DNA of 64,000 bases from CAVPXC01 sp963709505 (lineage in GTDB: Bacteria; Chloroflexota; Anaerolineae; JAAEKA01). Below, piece by piece: positions 45,706 through 63,870 of the stretch (position 1 is its first letter; the number at the start of each line of letters is the position of its first letter). Both the position numbers and the translations under genes were made by a program. Under the pieces are notes generated by a model. That model ran no database searches. It worked only from the letters and a program-made list of their open reading frames with translations, and was not told the DNA's origin. Location: NCBI GenBank assembly GCA_963709505.1, contig CAVPXC010000011.1:1-64000 (forward strand). The letters are read 5' to 3'.

Positions 45706-46365
45706 CTAAGCCTGGCTGGCGACGACTGCTGGACGCTCGGGCAGTACTTCGCCCTTGTAGACCCAGACCTTGACGCCGATGCGTCCAAAGGTGGTCAGTG
45801 CTTCCGCCGTAGCATAGTCGATGTCGGCCCGCAGCGTGTGACGCGGCACTTGGCCCTCGCGCTGGGTTTCCCGGCGCGCCATTTCTGAACCGGACAGGCG
45901 ACCCGACACGGTGATCATGATGCCCTGCGCACCCTGGCGCATAGCACGGGTGACGGCCTGCTTCATGGCGCGCTTGTGGGAGACGCGGCGCTCGATTTGC
46001 TCCGCTATGCTCTCGGCCACCAAATAGGCATCGGCCTCAGGCCGGGCAATCTCGGTCACATCGACCTTGACGCGCTTGCCGGTCATGTCTTGCAGCTTGG
46101 TGCGCAATTGGTTGACGTTCGCACCCTTGCGGCCGATGATGATACCCGGCTTTGCGGTGTGAATCCAAACGTGGACGTAGTTACGCTGGCGTTCGATATC
46201 GATAGCCGAAATCGAGGCCTTGTCTAAGTCCTTGCGGATCACCAAACGGATCTTGCGATCCTCGTCCAACAACTCGGCATAGTGAGCCTTATCCGCAAAC
46301 CAGCGCGAGCGCCAGTCCTTGATAACGCCTAGACGGAAGCCGTAAGGATTTACTTTGCGACCCAA
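45706..46365 (-). CDS. rpsC: Ribosomal protein S3
   Basis: MGRKVNPYGFRLGVIKDWRS, KH-domain IIGRKGANVNQLRTKLQ, and SGRLSGSEMARRETQREGQV. 219 residues. Confidence 0.97.
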   Translation of the reverse strand: MGRKVNPYGFRLGVIKDWRSRWFADKAHYAELLDEDRKIRLVIRKDLDKASISAIDIERQRNYVHVWIHTAKPGIIIGRKGANVNQLRTKLQDMTGKRVKVDVTEIARPEADAYLVAESIAEQIERRVSHKRAMKQAVTRAMRQGAQGIMITVSGRLSGSEMARRETQREGQVPRHTLRADIDYATAEALTTFGRIGVKVWVYKGEVLPERPAVVASQA

Positions 46366-46488
46366 GGTGTCCTCCTAAGGGGTCGTCCGCAAACAACTTC
46401 GTAGATTCGCTTCGCTATTCCGCATCTGAAGTACGAAGTGTTGATCGGACAGGTCCTAATCGTCCAGGAAAAGAGCGACTCACAGCTC

Positions 46489-46845
46489 TTACAGTGGCCG
46501 CTCTTGCAGCACCACCGTGATGTGCGAGGAACGCTTCAAAATCGGCTTGAAGCGGCCGCGAGCGCCAAAACGTCGCCATTTGCGCGTCGGTCCCTCATCG
46601 GCAAAGATCTCGCTGATAACCATATCCTCGCGCGCCAGCCCTTCGTTCTGTTCGGCGTTTGCCAATGCAGAGGCAACTACCTTATAGACCTCTTTGGCAG
46701 CCGCCTGGGTCATAAAGTCCAGGGTGATGAGCGCTTCCTCGGCGCGCATGCCGCGCACCTGATTGACGACCAGACGCACCTTCTGAGCTGGATGGCCCAC
46801 ATGCTTGCGCTGTGCTTGAACTTCCAATCGATTCTCTGTGCTCAT
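46489..46845 (-). CDS. rplV: Ribosomal protein L22
   Basis: KHVGHPAQKVRLVVNQVRGM, and the end RKWRRFGARGRFKPILKRSS HITVVLQE pattern. 118 residues. The gap to S3 (about 120 bp) holds no gene. Confidence 0.96.
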   Translation of the reverse strand: MSTENRLEVQAQRKHVGHPAQKVRLVVNQVRGMRAEEALITLDFMTQAAAKEVYKVVASALANAEQNEGLAREDMVISEIFADEGPTRKWRRFGARGRFKPILKRSSHITVVLQERPL

Positions 46846-46861
46846 TGGTCAGCTCTTTCGT

Positions 46862-46947
46862 CCTTGGTAGAGCGGTACATTGGTAGATTGGTACATTGGT
46901 CGTTGATAATGTACCACCTTACCAAGATACCAATTTACCAGTCTACC
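46862..46947 (-). repeat. Octamer inverted arrays between rpsS and rplV
   Basis: Read on the minus strand, GGTAGACT, GGTAAATT, GGTATCTT and GGTAAGGT begin at the S19 stop TAG. The second arm is ACCAATGT, ACCAATCT and ACCAATGT. The arms pair into one hairpin. Confidence 0.85.
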
Positions 46948-47224
46948 GCTTCTTCGCCTTCTTCTCTTTGGCCGCATGACCACGGAAGAATCGGGTGGGG
47001 GCGAACTCACCGAGCTTGTGCCCGACCATGTTCTCAGACACGTATACTGGCACGTGGCGGCGCCCGTCATGGACTGCAATCGTGTGTCCGACCATCTGGG
47101 GGAAGATCGTCGAGGCGCGCGACCAGGTCTTCATGATGCGCTTCTCGCCACTGCGGTTCATCTGCTCGACTTTTTTCAGCAGTTTTGGCTCGATGAACGG
47201 GCCCTTCTTGACCGATCTTGACAT
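46943..47224 (-). CDS. rpsS: Ribosomal protein S19
   Basis: SRSVKKGPFIEPKLLKKVEQ and STIFPQMVGHTIAVHDGRRH with GHKLGEFAPTRFFRGH. 93 residues. The stop TAG is the first TAG of an octamer repeat. Confidence 0.97.
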   Translation of the reverse strand: MSRSVKKGPFIEPKLLKKVEQMNRSGEKRIMKTWSRASTIFPQMVGHTIAVHDGRRHVPVYVSENMVGHKLGEFAPTRFFRGHAAKEKKAKKR

Positions 47225-47307
47225 CTGTCAACCTCGCATCTCATTCAGCAATGGAAGAAACCGATTGTTGGCATTCTCTGCCCAACACTGGGTTTCTGGC
47301 CTGCCGG

Positions 47308-48140
47308 TTAGCGGCGCTTGCCTCGGCGGCGCACAATGTACTTGTCTGTATTCTTGTTGCGCCGAGTCTTGTATCCCAGCGTCGGCTTGCCCCACGGAGT
47401 TTGGGCCCGGGCATGCCGATGGGCGAGCGGCCTTCGCCGCCGCCGTGCGGGTGCGAAGACGGATCCATGGCGACACCACGTACCTCGGGTCGCCTACCCA
47501 GCCAACGCTTCCGACCAGCCTTGCCTAGGGTGATATTGCTGTGGTCGGTGTTGCCGACCTGGCCGATCGTTGCCAGGCAGTTCACGTTGACCTTGCGCAT
47601 CTCGCCGCTGGGCAGGCGCAAGGTTGCGTAGTCACCTTCCTTGGCCATGACCTGGGCAGAGGTGCCGGCAGAGCGGGCCATCTGGCCACCCCGGCCCGGC
47701 TGCAGCTCAACGTTATGGACGATCGTGCCGAGCGGAATGCGGTGCAGTGGCAGCGCATTCCCGACCCTGATCTCAGCCTCCACACCCGACATCACGGCAT
47801 CGCCGACGGTCAGGCCCAATGGAGCCAAGATGTAACGTTTGGCGCCGTCGGCGTACACCAGCAGGGCGATGCGCGCGGAACGGTTCGGGTCATACTCGAT
47901 GGAGCTCACGCGGGCCGGAACGCCGAACTTGTCGCGTTTGAAGTCAATGATGCGGTAAAGCCGCTTGTGACCACCGCCGCGCTGGCGTACAGTAATCGTG
48001 CCGCGGTTGTTGCGCCCGGAGGTGCGGTGGAGAGGCTCCACCAATGAGCGCTCAGGCTGAGTTCGGGTGATCTCTTCGAACGTCAGCACGCTCATACCAC
48101 GACGGCCGGGCGATGTGGGCTTATAAACCCGAATACCCAT
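47308..48140 (-). CDS. rplB: Ribosomal protein L2 (one-base indel near the end)
   Basis: MGIRVYKPTSPGRRGMSVLT and RGGGHKRLYRIIDFKRDKFG to HPHGGGEGRSPIGMPGPK are L2. At about 47400-47402 one A of a poly-A run is missing on the minus strand. Restoring it gives TPWGKPTLGYKTRRNKNTDK and YIVRRRGKRR with a TAA at 47308, 277 residues. As L2 is essential and single-copy, this is read as a consensus error. Confidence 0.95.
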
Positions 48141-48177
48141 GGTCTAATTCCTCACTCTCTCACTCACACTCGGCCGG

Positions 48178-48468
48178 CTAAACACCTTCGACCCAGGCGA
48201 TGGTGTCACCCTTCTTCAAGGTCACGACAGCCTTTTTCCAGGCCGCTTTCTTGATAACCGTGCGACGGCCCCGGACGCCAATGCGCGCAGCCACATTGAT
48301 CACCCGCACATCTTCCACAGTTACGTCAAAGCTCGCTTCGACAGCGTCCTTGATCATATGTTTGTTTGCGCGCCGGCTGACTTCGAACGAGTACTGATTG
48401 CTCGCATCGGCCTGCATGGTGGTTTTCTCCGTCATCAAGGGACGGCGTAGAACTTCTCGCACGTGCAT
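48178..48468 (-). CDS. rplW: Ribosomal protein L23
   Basis: MHVREVLRRPLMTEKTTMQA, FEVSRRANKHMIKDAVEASF and GVRGRRTVIKKAAWKKAVVT. 96 residues. It lines the peptide exit site. Confidence 0.97.
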   Translation of the reverse strand: MHVREVLRRPLMTEKTTMQADASNQYSFEVSRRANKHMIKDAVEASFDVTVEDVRVINVAARIGVRGRRTVIKKAAWKKAVVTLKKGDTIAWVEGV

Positions 48469-48491
48469 GGTTCAATTCTCCTTGGCGACGG

Positions 48492-49112
48492 TTATCCGAG
48501 AATGCGCTCGATCTCGTCGATCGCGCCTGGCGTCAGCACCAGCGTCTGATGGCCAAGCAGGTCACGCATGTTCATGTAACCCGCCAGCAGCGTCTTGACG
48601 TCCGGCAGGTTGCGAGCGGACAGTTCAATGTAGGCGTCGCGCTCGGGCAGCAGGATCAGGGCGCTCTTGGCGATCTTCAGGTTGTTCAGCACGGCCACGA
48701 TTTCTTTCGTCTTGGGGCTGGCAACCTTGAGATCCTGCACAACAATCAGCTGATCACTGCTCACCTTGGCCGAGAGCGCAGAGCGCATGGCCAGACGGCG
48801 CATTTTGCGCGGCATCTGTTGCTCGTAAGAGCGGGGCGTAGGCCCGAAGACGATGCCGCCACCCCGCCAATGCGGGGCGCGGGTGCTGCCTTGGCGGGCG
48901 CGGCCCGTGCCCTTTTGACGCCAGGGCTTGCGGCCACCGCCCCTGACCTCGCCGCGCTCCTTGACCTTGTGTGTGCCACGGCGGGCGTTGGCGAGTTGGC
49001 GGACAAGCGCCTGGTGCATCACTGCTTTGTTGATCGGTGCAGCGAAGATATCGTCGCGCAGCTCAATCTCGCCGACCTTCTCTCCGGTCATGTTATGAAC
49101 TGGTACTAACAT
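48492..49112 (-). CDS. rplD: Ribosomal protein L4
   Basis: From the ATG at 49112: MLVPVHNMTGEKVGEIELRD, KVKERGEVRGGGRKPWRQKG and GTGRARQGSTRAPHWRGGGI. 206 residues. A GTG at 49121 overlapping the L3 stop (GTGA) is an alternative start. Confidence 0.95.
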   Translation of the reverse strand: MLVPVHNMTGEKVGEIELRDDIFAAPINKAVMHQALVRQLANARRGTHKVKERGEVRGGGRKPWRQKGTGRARQGSTRAPHWRGGGIVFGPTPRSYEQQMPRKMRRLAMRSALSAKVSSDQLIVVQDLKVASPKTKEIVAVLNNLKIAKSALILLPERDAYIELSARNLPDVKTLLAGYMNMRDLLGHQTLVLTPGAIDEIERILG

Positions 49113-49117
49113 CTTGC

Positions 49118-49754
49118 TCACCCCTGCTTTCTTGCCTCGCGGACAATCACCAGGCTACCCTTGGGGCCGGGGATTGCACCGCGCACGACGATCATCGCTC
49201 GCTCAGCGTTCGACGTGTACGACCCGGAGGCTTTGTACGGTGACGCGACGGTTGCCCATGTGACCCGGGCCGCGCTGGCCCTTGTAGGTGCGGCCCGGCG
49301 TGGTGCCAGAGCCTCTCGCACCCGATGCACGTGTGCGGTCGGAGGCGCCGTGTGTCTTCGGCTGACGGTTAAAGCCATGCCGCTTGATACCACCCGCGAA
49401 GCCTCGTCCCTTGGAGGTGCCGGTCACGTCGACCAACTCGCCCGTCGCAAAGAGATCTGCGCTGAGCTTTTGTCCGACCTGGTAGCTGTCCAGCTCTTCT
49501 TCTTTGAGAGCAATCTCCCGCAGATAGCGCACCGCTGGCACGCTGTTGCGTTTGAGGTGCTGCAGCTCACCCTTGCTTAGCCGTTTTGGCTTGGTTTCGC
49601 CAAAGCCAATCTGAATGGCCGTGTACCCGTCTACGTCCTTGGTCTTCTTCTGTGTGACGTAGCAAGAACCGACCTCGATCACAGTGACGGGCACGACGAT
49701 GCCTTCATCGAAGACTTGTGTCATGCCGATCTTTCGGCCCAGTAAACCCTTCAT
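49118..49754 (-). CDS. rplC: Ribosomal protein L3 (one-base indel near the end)
   Basis: MKGLLGRKIGMTQVFDEGIV, GFAGGIKRHGFNRQPKTHGA and GPGHMGNRRVTVQSLRVVHV. An extra A at about 49208-49214 creates an early stop. Removing it gives VDAERAMIVVRGAIPGPKGS and LVIVREARKQG, 211 residues, the family's usual end. Judged a consensus error. Confidence 0.95.
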
Positions 49755-49819
49755 AGGTTTGATTCTCTCATCTTTCTATGGGACTGTAGGCTCTGGGCTG
49801 AGCCTCATCATCCCAAAAT

Positions 49820-49912
49820 GGGGCAGGTGGCAGGTGGCAGGTTTTCTCTACCGAGTTGTTTCGTTTTCTGCAACTTGCTTCTTGCGACTTGCGGCCTGCA
49901 ACCTACAACTTG
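49820..49912 (-). repeat. Heptamer repeats between rpsJ and rplC
   Basis: Read on the minus strand, units such as GGTTGCA, CCGCAAG, TCGCAAG and AAGCAAG begin at the S10 stop TAG. Further on three copies of ACCTGCC follow, which pair with the GGTTGCAGGC start. Confidence 0.7.
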
Positions 49913-50211
49913 ATTTCAATATCAACGCCAGCCGGCAGATGCAACCGCATCAGGCTGTCGATTGTCTTCGCGCTCGGTTCGAGGATGTCGATCAGGCGCT
50001 TGTGCGTACGAATCTCGAATTGCTCGCGCGAGTCCTTGTCGATGAAGGTACTGCGCATCACGGTGAATTTCTCGATTCGTGTCGGCAACGGCACCGGCCC
50101 AATGACTTGGGCGCCTGTCCGTTCGGCCGCATCCACGATCTGCTTCACCGAGTTGTCGAGAACCCGGTGGTCGTACGCCTTCAGTTTGATGCGGAGAGGC
50201 TTTTTCGCCAT
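49903..50211 (-). CDS. rpsJ: Ribosomal protein S10
   Basis: AKKPLRIKLKAYDHRVLDNS, VKQIVDAAERTGAQVIGPVP and LPTRIEKFTVMRSTFIDKDS. 102 residues. Besides its ribosomal role, S10 joins NusB in antitermination. Confidence 0.97.
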   Translation of the reverse strand: MAKKPLRIKLKAYDHRVLDNSVKQIVDAAERTGAQVIGPVPLPTRIEKFTVMRSTFIDKDSREQFEIRTHKRLIDILEPSAKTIDSLMRLHLPAGVDIEIKL

Positions 50212-50234
50212 GGTCGTTCCTGTCCTCGTACTAG

Positions 50235-50260
50235 AGGGAGAGGGCAGCTGCCCTCTCCCT
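50235..50260. terminator. Perfect 26-bp palindrome between tuf and rpsJ
   Basis: AGGGAGAGGGCAG and its complement form a loopless palindrome in DNA, a hairpin in RNA. No T-run follows on the minus strand. It may attenuate or process the tuf-rpsJ transcript. Confidence 0.5.
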
Positions 50261-50306
50261 GGTCACAGTCCAATGGTGGTCCGGGCAGCAAGCCCTGGCC
50301 CGCCGA

Positions 50307-51506
50307 TCATTCAAGGATCTTGGTGATGACGCCTGCGCCGACGGTGCGGCCGCCTTCGCGGATGGCGAAACGGGAACCGGCTTCGAGGCCGACGGGGACG
50401 ATCAGCTCGATCTCGAGGTTGACGTTGTCGCCGGGCATGACCATCTCAACACCCGCCGGCAGCTTGCAATTGCCGGTCACGTCCATCGTGCGGATGTAGA
50501 ACTGGGGCCGGTAGCCCTGGAAGAAGGGGGTATGACGGCCACCCTCTTCCTTCTTCAGCACGTACACCTCGCCCATGAAGCGCGTGTGCGGCGTGATGCT
50601 GCCCGGCTTGGCCAGCACCTGGCCGCGCTCGATCTCTTCACGCTGGACGCCGCGCAGCAGACAGCCGACGTTGTCGCCGGCCTCGCCGCGGTCGAGGATC
50701 TTGCGGAACATCTCGACGCCGGTCACCACCACCTTACGTGTGGGCTTCAGACCGACAATCTCGATTTCCTCCATCGTCTTGACCGTCCCGCGCTCGATAC
50801 GCCCCGTCACCACCGTCCCACGCCCCTTGATCGAGAACACATCCTCGACCGGCATCAGGAACGGCTTCTCTGTCTCGCGCACCGGCGTCGGGATGTAAGA
50901 ATCCACCGCACGCATCAACTCCCAGATGCAGGCATACTCCGGCGCTTCCGGATCCTTGCTCGTGCACTGCAACGCATGCAAGGCACTGCCCCGCACCACC
51001 GGCACGTCGTCGCCCGGGAACTTCTGCGCCGACAGCAGCTCGCGCAGCTCCAGCTCCACCAGCTCCAGCAGCTCCTCGTCTTCCATCTGGTCCACCTTGT
51101 TCAGGAAGACCACCATCGCCGGCACTTCCACCTGCCGCGCCAGCAACACGTGCTCCCGCGTCTGGGGCATCGGCCCTTCCGGCGCTGCCACCACCAGGAT
51201 CGCACCGTCCATCTGCGCCGCACCGGTGATCATGTTCTTGATGTAGTCGGCATGGCCCGGACAGTCCACGTGGGCATAGTGACGATTCTCCGTCTCATAC
51301 TCCACGTGCGCAATCGCAATCGTGATGCCGCGCGCCTTTTCCTCCGGCGCATTGTCGATCGAATCGAATGCCCGATAGTTGGCCCAGCCCTTCAGCGCCA
51401 GCACCTTCGTGATCGCTGCTGTCAATGTCGTCTTGCCGTGATCGATGTGGCCAATCGTGCCTACGTTCACGTGCGGCTTGGTTCGAGCAAAGACCTGTTT
51501 GGCCAT
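50307..51506 (-). CDS. tuf: Elongation factor Tu
   Basis: G1 GHIDHGKTTLTAAI, G2/switch I KARGITIAIAHVEYETE (AIAH where most bacteria have NTSH/NTAH), G3 DCPGHADYIKNM, G4 NKVD, and the domain 2 motif GRGTVVTGRIERG. 399 residues. The ATG at 51506 has AGAGGAG 9 bp upstream. It carries aminoacyl-tRNA to the ribosome. Confidence 0.97.
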   Translation of the reverse strand: MAKQVFARTKPHVNVGTIGHIDHGKTTLTAAITKVLALKGWANYRAFDSIDNAPEEKARGITIAIAHVEYETENRHYAHVDCPGHADYIKNMITGAAQMDGAILVVAAPEGPMPQTREHVLLARQVEVPAMVVFLNKVDQMEDEELLELVELELRELLSAQKFPGDDVPVVRGSALHALQCTSKDPEAPEYACIWELMRAVDSYIPTPVRETEKPFLMPVEDVFSIKGRGTVVTGRIERGTVKTMEEIEIVGLKPTRKVVVTGVEMFRKILDRGEAGDNVGCLLRGVQREEIERGQVLAKPGSITPHTRFMGEVYVLKKEEGGRHTPFFQGYRPQFYIRTMDVTGNCKLPAGVEMVMPGDNVNLEIELIVPVGLEAGSRFAIREGGRTVGAGVITKILE

Positions 51507-51867
51507 GAGAACGCACTCCTCTTTCTTTATACTTCCAGTTTTCCTGGTATTGCCAGACAAATCAGCGCACTTTTCAGCGCTTAGTTGTCACTGCCTTCAG
51601 ACAACGAAGAACCCGAAGCAGCCACACGCAAGTGGTACTTCGGGCCGTTCCCGAGTACTACAGTCTGCGCGGGCACCCTCATTGAAGCATCGTGCATGAA
51701 GGGGCACCCAATGCCATCCGGGAAAGAGCAATCCACTCCGGAGGCAACCGTTTGAGTATAGCACACGATCAATCATGTGCCAAATTCCAGATGCAACTTT
51801 TCAAATGAAGCCCAGTAACTCAGGCCAGCGCGCGATGCGCAACGCGTCCTTCGGGCTGAAGCAGAGG
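51507..51867 (-). promoter_or_regulatory. fusA-tuf intergenic region and tuf leader
   Basis: The 361-bp gap holds the tuf promoter and a leader of about 240 nt. Small inverted repeats are visible, but no gene. Confidence 0.5.
51755..51783 (-). promoter_or_regulatory. Sigma-70-type promoter of tuf
   Basis: TTGGCA (51778-51783) and TATACT (51755-51760) have a 17-bp spacer and an extended TGC before the -10. This gives tuf and the S10 operon a start independent of fusA. Confidence 0.75.
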
Positions 51868-53940
51868 CTATTTCTCGCCCAAGATCCGTTTGGCGACCTC
51901 TGCGTTGACTTCCTCGTAGTGATCGAATTCCATGCTGAACGTGCCGCGCCCCTGGGTGGAAGAACGCAGGCTCGTTGCATATCCAAACATCTCCGCCAAG
52001 GGGATGAAGGTGTGAATGGCCTGCATCCCCGCTGAGTGTATCTCCATGCCCTCGATCTTGCCTCGCCGCGCGCTTGCATCGCCTATAACGTCGCCGGCGA
52101 AATTGTCGGGCACGACGATCTCGACCTTCATTACGGGTTCCATCAGCTTGGGGTTGGCCCTTTGAACGCCCTCGCGCAATGCCATGGATCCGGCGATCTT
52201 GAACGCCAGCTCCGACAAGTCTACCTCGTGATACTTGCCGTCGGTAAGTGCGACCTTGATATCGACCAATGGATAGCCGGTCTGACCTCCAGCTGCCATC
52301 GCCTCGCGCACGCCCTGCTCTACTGCGGGGATGTATTCCTTGGGCACAGACCCGCCCACAGTTTTGTCCTCGAAGATGAAGCCCTCGCCGCGCGGCAGCG
52401 GCTCCAGCCGCAGTGTCACTACGCCGAATTGACCCCGGCCGCCGCTTTGTCGAACGAAGCGCGCTTCATGTTCGATGGTGCGTGTGACGGTTTCACGATA
52501 GGAGACTTGCGGCTTGCCAACGTTAGCGCGAACGCCGAACTCACGCAGCATCCGGTCGATCAACACCTCAAGGTGCAACTCACCCATGCCCTGAATCAGC
52601 GTCTGACCGGTTTCACTGTCAAACCGCACGCGGAACGTAGGGTCTTCCTCTGAAAGCCGTTGAAGCGCCTGGCTCAGTTTGTCCTGGTCGGCCTTCGTGC
52701 GGGGCTCGATGGCAATGGAAATGACAGGCTCAGGAAAAGCAATGGTCTCCAGCACAACAGGCGCACTGGCATCGGTCAAGGTATCGCCCGTGAACGTAAC
52801 CTTGAGCCCTAGAACCGCAGCAATATCGCCGGCGCTAATGCCCTTGATCTCTTCTCTTTGATTGGCGCGCATCCGGACCAAATGGCCGATACGCTCTTTC
52901 TTTTCCTTGCTGCTGTTCAGGTACGTGCTACCGTCTGAAAGCGTGCCAGAGTAGATCCGCAGGTACGCCAGCCGGCCCATGTAGGGATCCGTTACAATCT
53001 TGAAGCATAGCGCCGCAAGAGGACCATTTGGATCCGCGGGGCGCGGCTCGACTTCGCCGGTATAGGGGTTGGTGCCCTCGATCGGCGGAATATCCAACGG
53101 CGAAGGAAGGAGGTCGACCACTGCATCGAGCAGCAGTTGGACACCCTTGTTACGCAGGGCTGTGCCGCATAGGACGGGCACCAGCTTCAAGCTGATCGTT
53201 GCCTCGCGCAAAGCAGCTCGGATCTCGTCCGTCGTGATTGTCTCACCTTCCAAGTACTTGTGGAGCAACTCGTCGTTGGTCTCCGCAATGGCCTCGATCA
53301 TGCGCTCACGGTAGTCGGCCACATCGGCCGCCATTTCGTCCGGGATCGCTCTGGCCTCAGGCTTGGCCCCGAGTTGGTCGGTGAAGTACCACGCCTGTTG
53401 TTCGATCAGGTCAACCATGCCCGCAAACGAGTCCTCGATGCCAATGGGCAACTGGATCGGTACCGGGTGGCCGTTCAGCCGTTCGCGAATCATGTCCATC
53501 GTGCGCCAGAAATTGGCGCCCAACCGATCCATCTTGTTGACGAAGCAGATGCGCGGGACGTGATAGCGGTCAGCTTGACGCCAAACCGTTTCGGACTGCG
53601 GCTCGACACCGGCAACCGCATCGAAGACGACGACACCACCGTCGAGCACGCGTAGACTGCGCTGCACCTCGGCTGTGAAGTCGATGTGCCCAGGCGTATC
53701 GATGAGATTGATCTGGTAATCGCGCCAACTGGACGTGATTGCAGCCGCTGTAATCGTGATACCGCGCTCGCGCTCCTGTTCCATCCAGTCCATCACCGTC
53801 GTTCCCTCGTCGACGTTGCCGATGCGGTAGGTCATACCAGTATAGTACAGGATTCGCTCGGTCGTCGTCGTTTTGCCCGCGTCGATGTGGGCGATGATAC
53901 CGATGTTGCGAATGAAGCGGAGCGGATTGTTATCAGACAT
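51868..53940 (-). CDS. fusA: Elongation factor G
   Basis: G1 NIGIIAHIDAGKTTTTERIL, switch I EQERERGITITAAA, G3 LIDTPGHIDFTAEVQRSLRV, G4 FVNKMDRLGANF, then domain IV RQSGGRGQFGVV and PLVDIKVALTDGKYHEVD, and domain V ANPKLMEPVMKVEI. 690 residues. It drives translocation. Confidence 0.97.
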   Translation of the reverse strand: MSDNNPLRFIRNIGIIAHIDAGKTTTTERILYYTGMTYRIGNVDEGTTVMDWMEQERERGITITAAAITSSWRDYQINLIDTPGHIDFTAEVQRSLRVLDGGVVVFDAVAGVEPQSETVWRQADRYHVPRICFVNKMDRLGANFWRTMDMIRERLNGHPVPIQLPIGIEDSFAGMVDLIEQQAWYFTDQLGAKPEARAIPDEMAADVADYRERMIEAIAETNDELLHKYLEGETITTDEIRAALREATISLKLVPVLCGTALRNKGVQLLLDAVVDLLPSPLDIPPIEGTNPYTGEVEPRPADPNGPLAALCFKIVTDPYMGRLAYLRIYSGTLSDGSTYLNSSKEKKERIGHLVRMRANQREEIKGISAGDIAAVLGLKVTFTGDTLTDASAPVVLETIAFPEPVISIAIEPRTKADQDKLSQALQRLSEEDPTFRVRFDSETGQTLIQGMGELHLEVLIDRMLREFGVRANVGKPQVSYRETVTRTIEHEARFVRQSGGRGQFGVVTLRLEPLPRGEGFIFEDKTVGGSVPKEYIPAVEQGVREAMAAGGQTGYPLVDIKVALTDGKYHEVDLSELAFKIAGSMALREGVQRANPKLMEPVMKVEIVVPDNFAGDVIGDASARRGKIEGMEIHSAGMQAIHTFIPLAEMFGYATSLRSSTQGRGTFSMEFDHYEEVNAEVAKRILGEK

Positions 53941-54044
53941 AACCTGTTCTCAACAAGGAACGACGGACGGCTGAGCTGCCAGCCGCCCGTCGAACTATTT
54001 TCAAGGCAAAAGACCGTGTCAACCCAACTAGCAAGACTGGAGGC

Positions 54045-54524
54045 TTATCGAGTGCCACCCCAGCGGTAATGGGCGAAGGCACGGTTGGCGTCGGCCATCT
54101 TGTGCGTGTCTTCTCGCTTCTTGACGGTGTTGCCGGTATTGTTGGCCGCATCCATCAACTCGGAGGCTAACTTTTGCGCCATTGACTTGCCTGAGCGCTT
54201 GCGCGCATTGGCGATGAGCCACCGGTGAGCCAGCGCCTGGCGCCGGGCCGGAGCAACCTCCATCGGCACCTGGTACGTGGCGCCGCCAACGCGTCGCGGC
54301 TTGACCTCGACGACCGGCGCGGCATTCTGCATGGCCTGTTCGAACACCTCAATGGCCGGCTTGCCCGTGCGCTCGGCGATGATATCCAACGAGCCATAGA
54401 CGATGCTCTGCGCGGTGCTCTTCTTGCCATCGTACATGATGCGGTTGATGAATTTCGCCAAACCAGCATTGTTGTACACCGGGTCGGACGCTATTTGGCG
54501 GATTGGAGCGCGATTTCGTCGCAT
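54045..54524 (-). CDS. rpsG: Ribosomal protein S7
   Basis: From the ATG at 54524 (AGGAGG upstream): MRRNRAPIRQIASDPVYNNA, KFINRIMYDGKKSTAQSIVY, VGGATYQVPMEVAPARRQAL and MADANRAFAHYRW. 159 residues. A longer upstream frame overlaps S12 and is rejected. Confidence 0.97.
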   Translation of the reverse strand: MRRNRAPIRQIASDPVYNNAGLAKFINRIMYDGKKSTAQSIVYGSLDIIAERTGKPAIEVFEQAMQNAAPVVEVKPRRVGGATYQVPMEVAPARRQALAHRWLIANARKRSGKSMAQKLASELMDAANNTGNTVKKREDTHKMADANRAFAHYRWGGTR

Positions 54525-54540
54525 GTGCCATGCCTCCTGG

Positions 54541-54999
54541 TTATCGCTTCTTGGCGGGAGTTGCGCCCTTGGCGGGGGCTCCGGCCTTGGGGCGCTTCGC
54601 GCCGTACTTTGAACGGCCGCGACGGCGACCATCAACTCCGGTGCTGTCTAGCGCACCGCGCACAATGTGATAGCGCACGCCGGGCAGGTCCTTCACACGT
54701 CCACCGCGCACCAACACCACCGAGTGTTCCTGCAACCGATGGCCTTCACCGGGAATGTAAGCAGTCACCTCGACGCCGTTGCTCAAGCGCACGCGTGCAA
54801 TCTTCCGAAGCGCCGAGTTCGGCTTCTTCGGGGTGGTCGTGCGCACCTGAGTGCAAACACCGCGCTTCTGCGGCGAACCTTTGGGCGTTCTCCGGGTCCT
54901 CGACTTCAATGTGTTGAGCGTGGACCGGAGAGCCGGAGCCTTTTCCTTGTTTGGCTTTGGCTTTCGGCCGTGGCGAACAAGCTGATTAATGGTTGGCAA
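54541..54999 (-). CDS. rpsL: Ribosomal protein S12
   Basis: The start is a TTG at 54999 (GGAG 6 bp upstream), giving MPTINQLVRHGRKPKPNKEK. TTTPKKPNSALRKIARVRLS, AYIPGEGHRLQEHSVVLVRG and GRVKDLPGVRYHIVRGALDS are invariant blocks, including the Lys positions linked with streptomycin response. 152 residues with a basic extension at the end. Confidence 0.96.
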   Translation of the reverse strand: MPTINQLVRHGRKPKPNKEKAPALRSTLNTLKSRTRRTPKGSPQKRGVCTQVRTTTPKKPNSALRKIARVRLSNGVEVTAYIPGEGHRLQEHSVVLVRGGRVKDLPGVRYHIVRGALDSTGVDGRRRGRSKYGAKRPKAGAPAKGATPAKKR

Positions 55000-55113
55000 G
55001 GTTGTCTCCGTGATTCGTAAAAGTCTCAAGTACAGGCAGCGGCCACATGCTGTAACGAGCTATGCCGTCTTTTGTTTTTCTCGCCTATACGAACCGAACG
55101 TGTTAAAACCGCA

Positions 55114-55152
55114 AACGTAGGCCGAACCGACGTCTCTGGTTCGGCCTACGTT
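55114..55152 (-). terminator. Rho-independent terminator after rpoC
   Basis: A 15-bp perfect stem (AACGTAGGCCGAACC) with a 9-nt loop is followed on the minus strand by TTGCGGTTTTAAC. It separates rpoBC from the rpsL-led operon; the remaining 110 bp before rpsL probably hold that operon's promoter, which I could not fix. Confidence 0.8.
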
Positions 55153-55232
55153 GGGCAATTCTAACACAAATCGTTCATCGGGTCAAATCGGAATGTAGCC
55201 GTGACCACGTCTGGCGCGGCCGCGCGGTTGCA

Positions 55233-59798
<4,566 letters not shown>

Positions 59799-59810
59799 GG
59801 GTCACCTCGT

Positions 59811-59895
59811 CAATTGTCAATTGTGAATGGTGAATTGTCAATTGTGAATGCCTCCAGACATTGACAATTGACAATTCGCACTTGACCATTCACAA

Positions 59896-59897
<2 letters not shown>
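59811..59897 (-). repeat. Heptamer inverted arrays between rpoB and rpoC
   Basis: Read on the minus strand, TTGTGAATGGTCAAG-type units begin right at the rpoB stop TAA. Units GTCAATT, GTGAATT and their complements fill both arms of a hairpin just ahead of the rpoC start. Confidence 0.8.

Positions 59898-63870
<3,973 letters not shown>

Noticed and set aside
50532..51584. A 350-codon open frame antisense to tuf
   Set aside because: The His/Leu/Arg-rich translation mirrors the codon pattern of tuf and shows no protein family.
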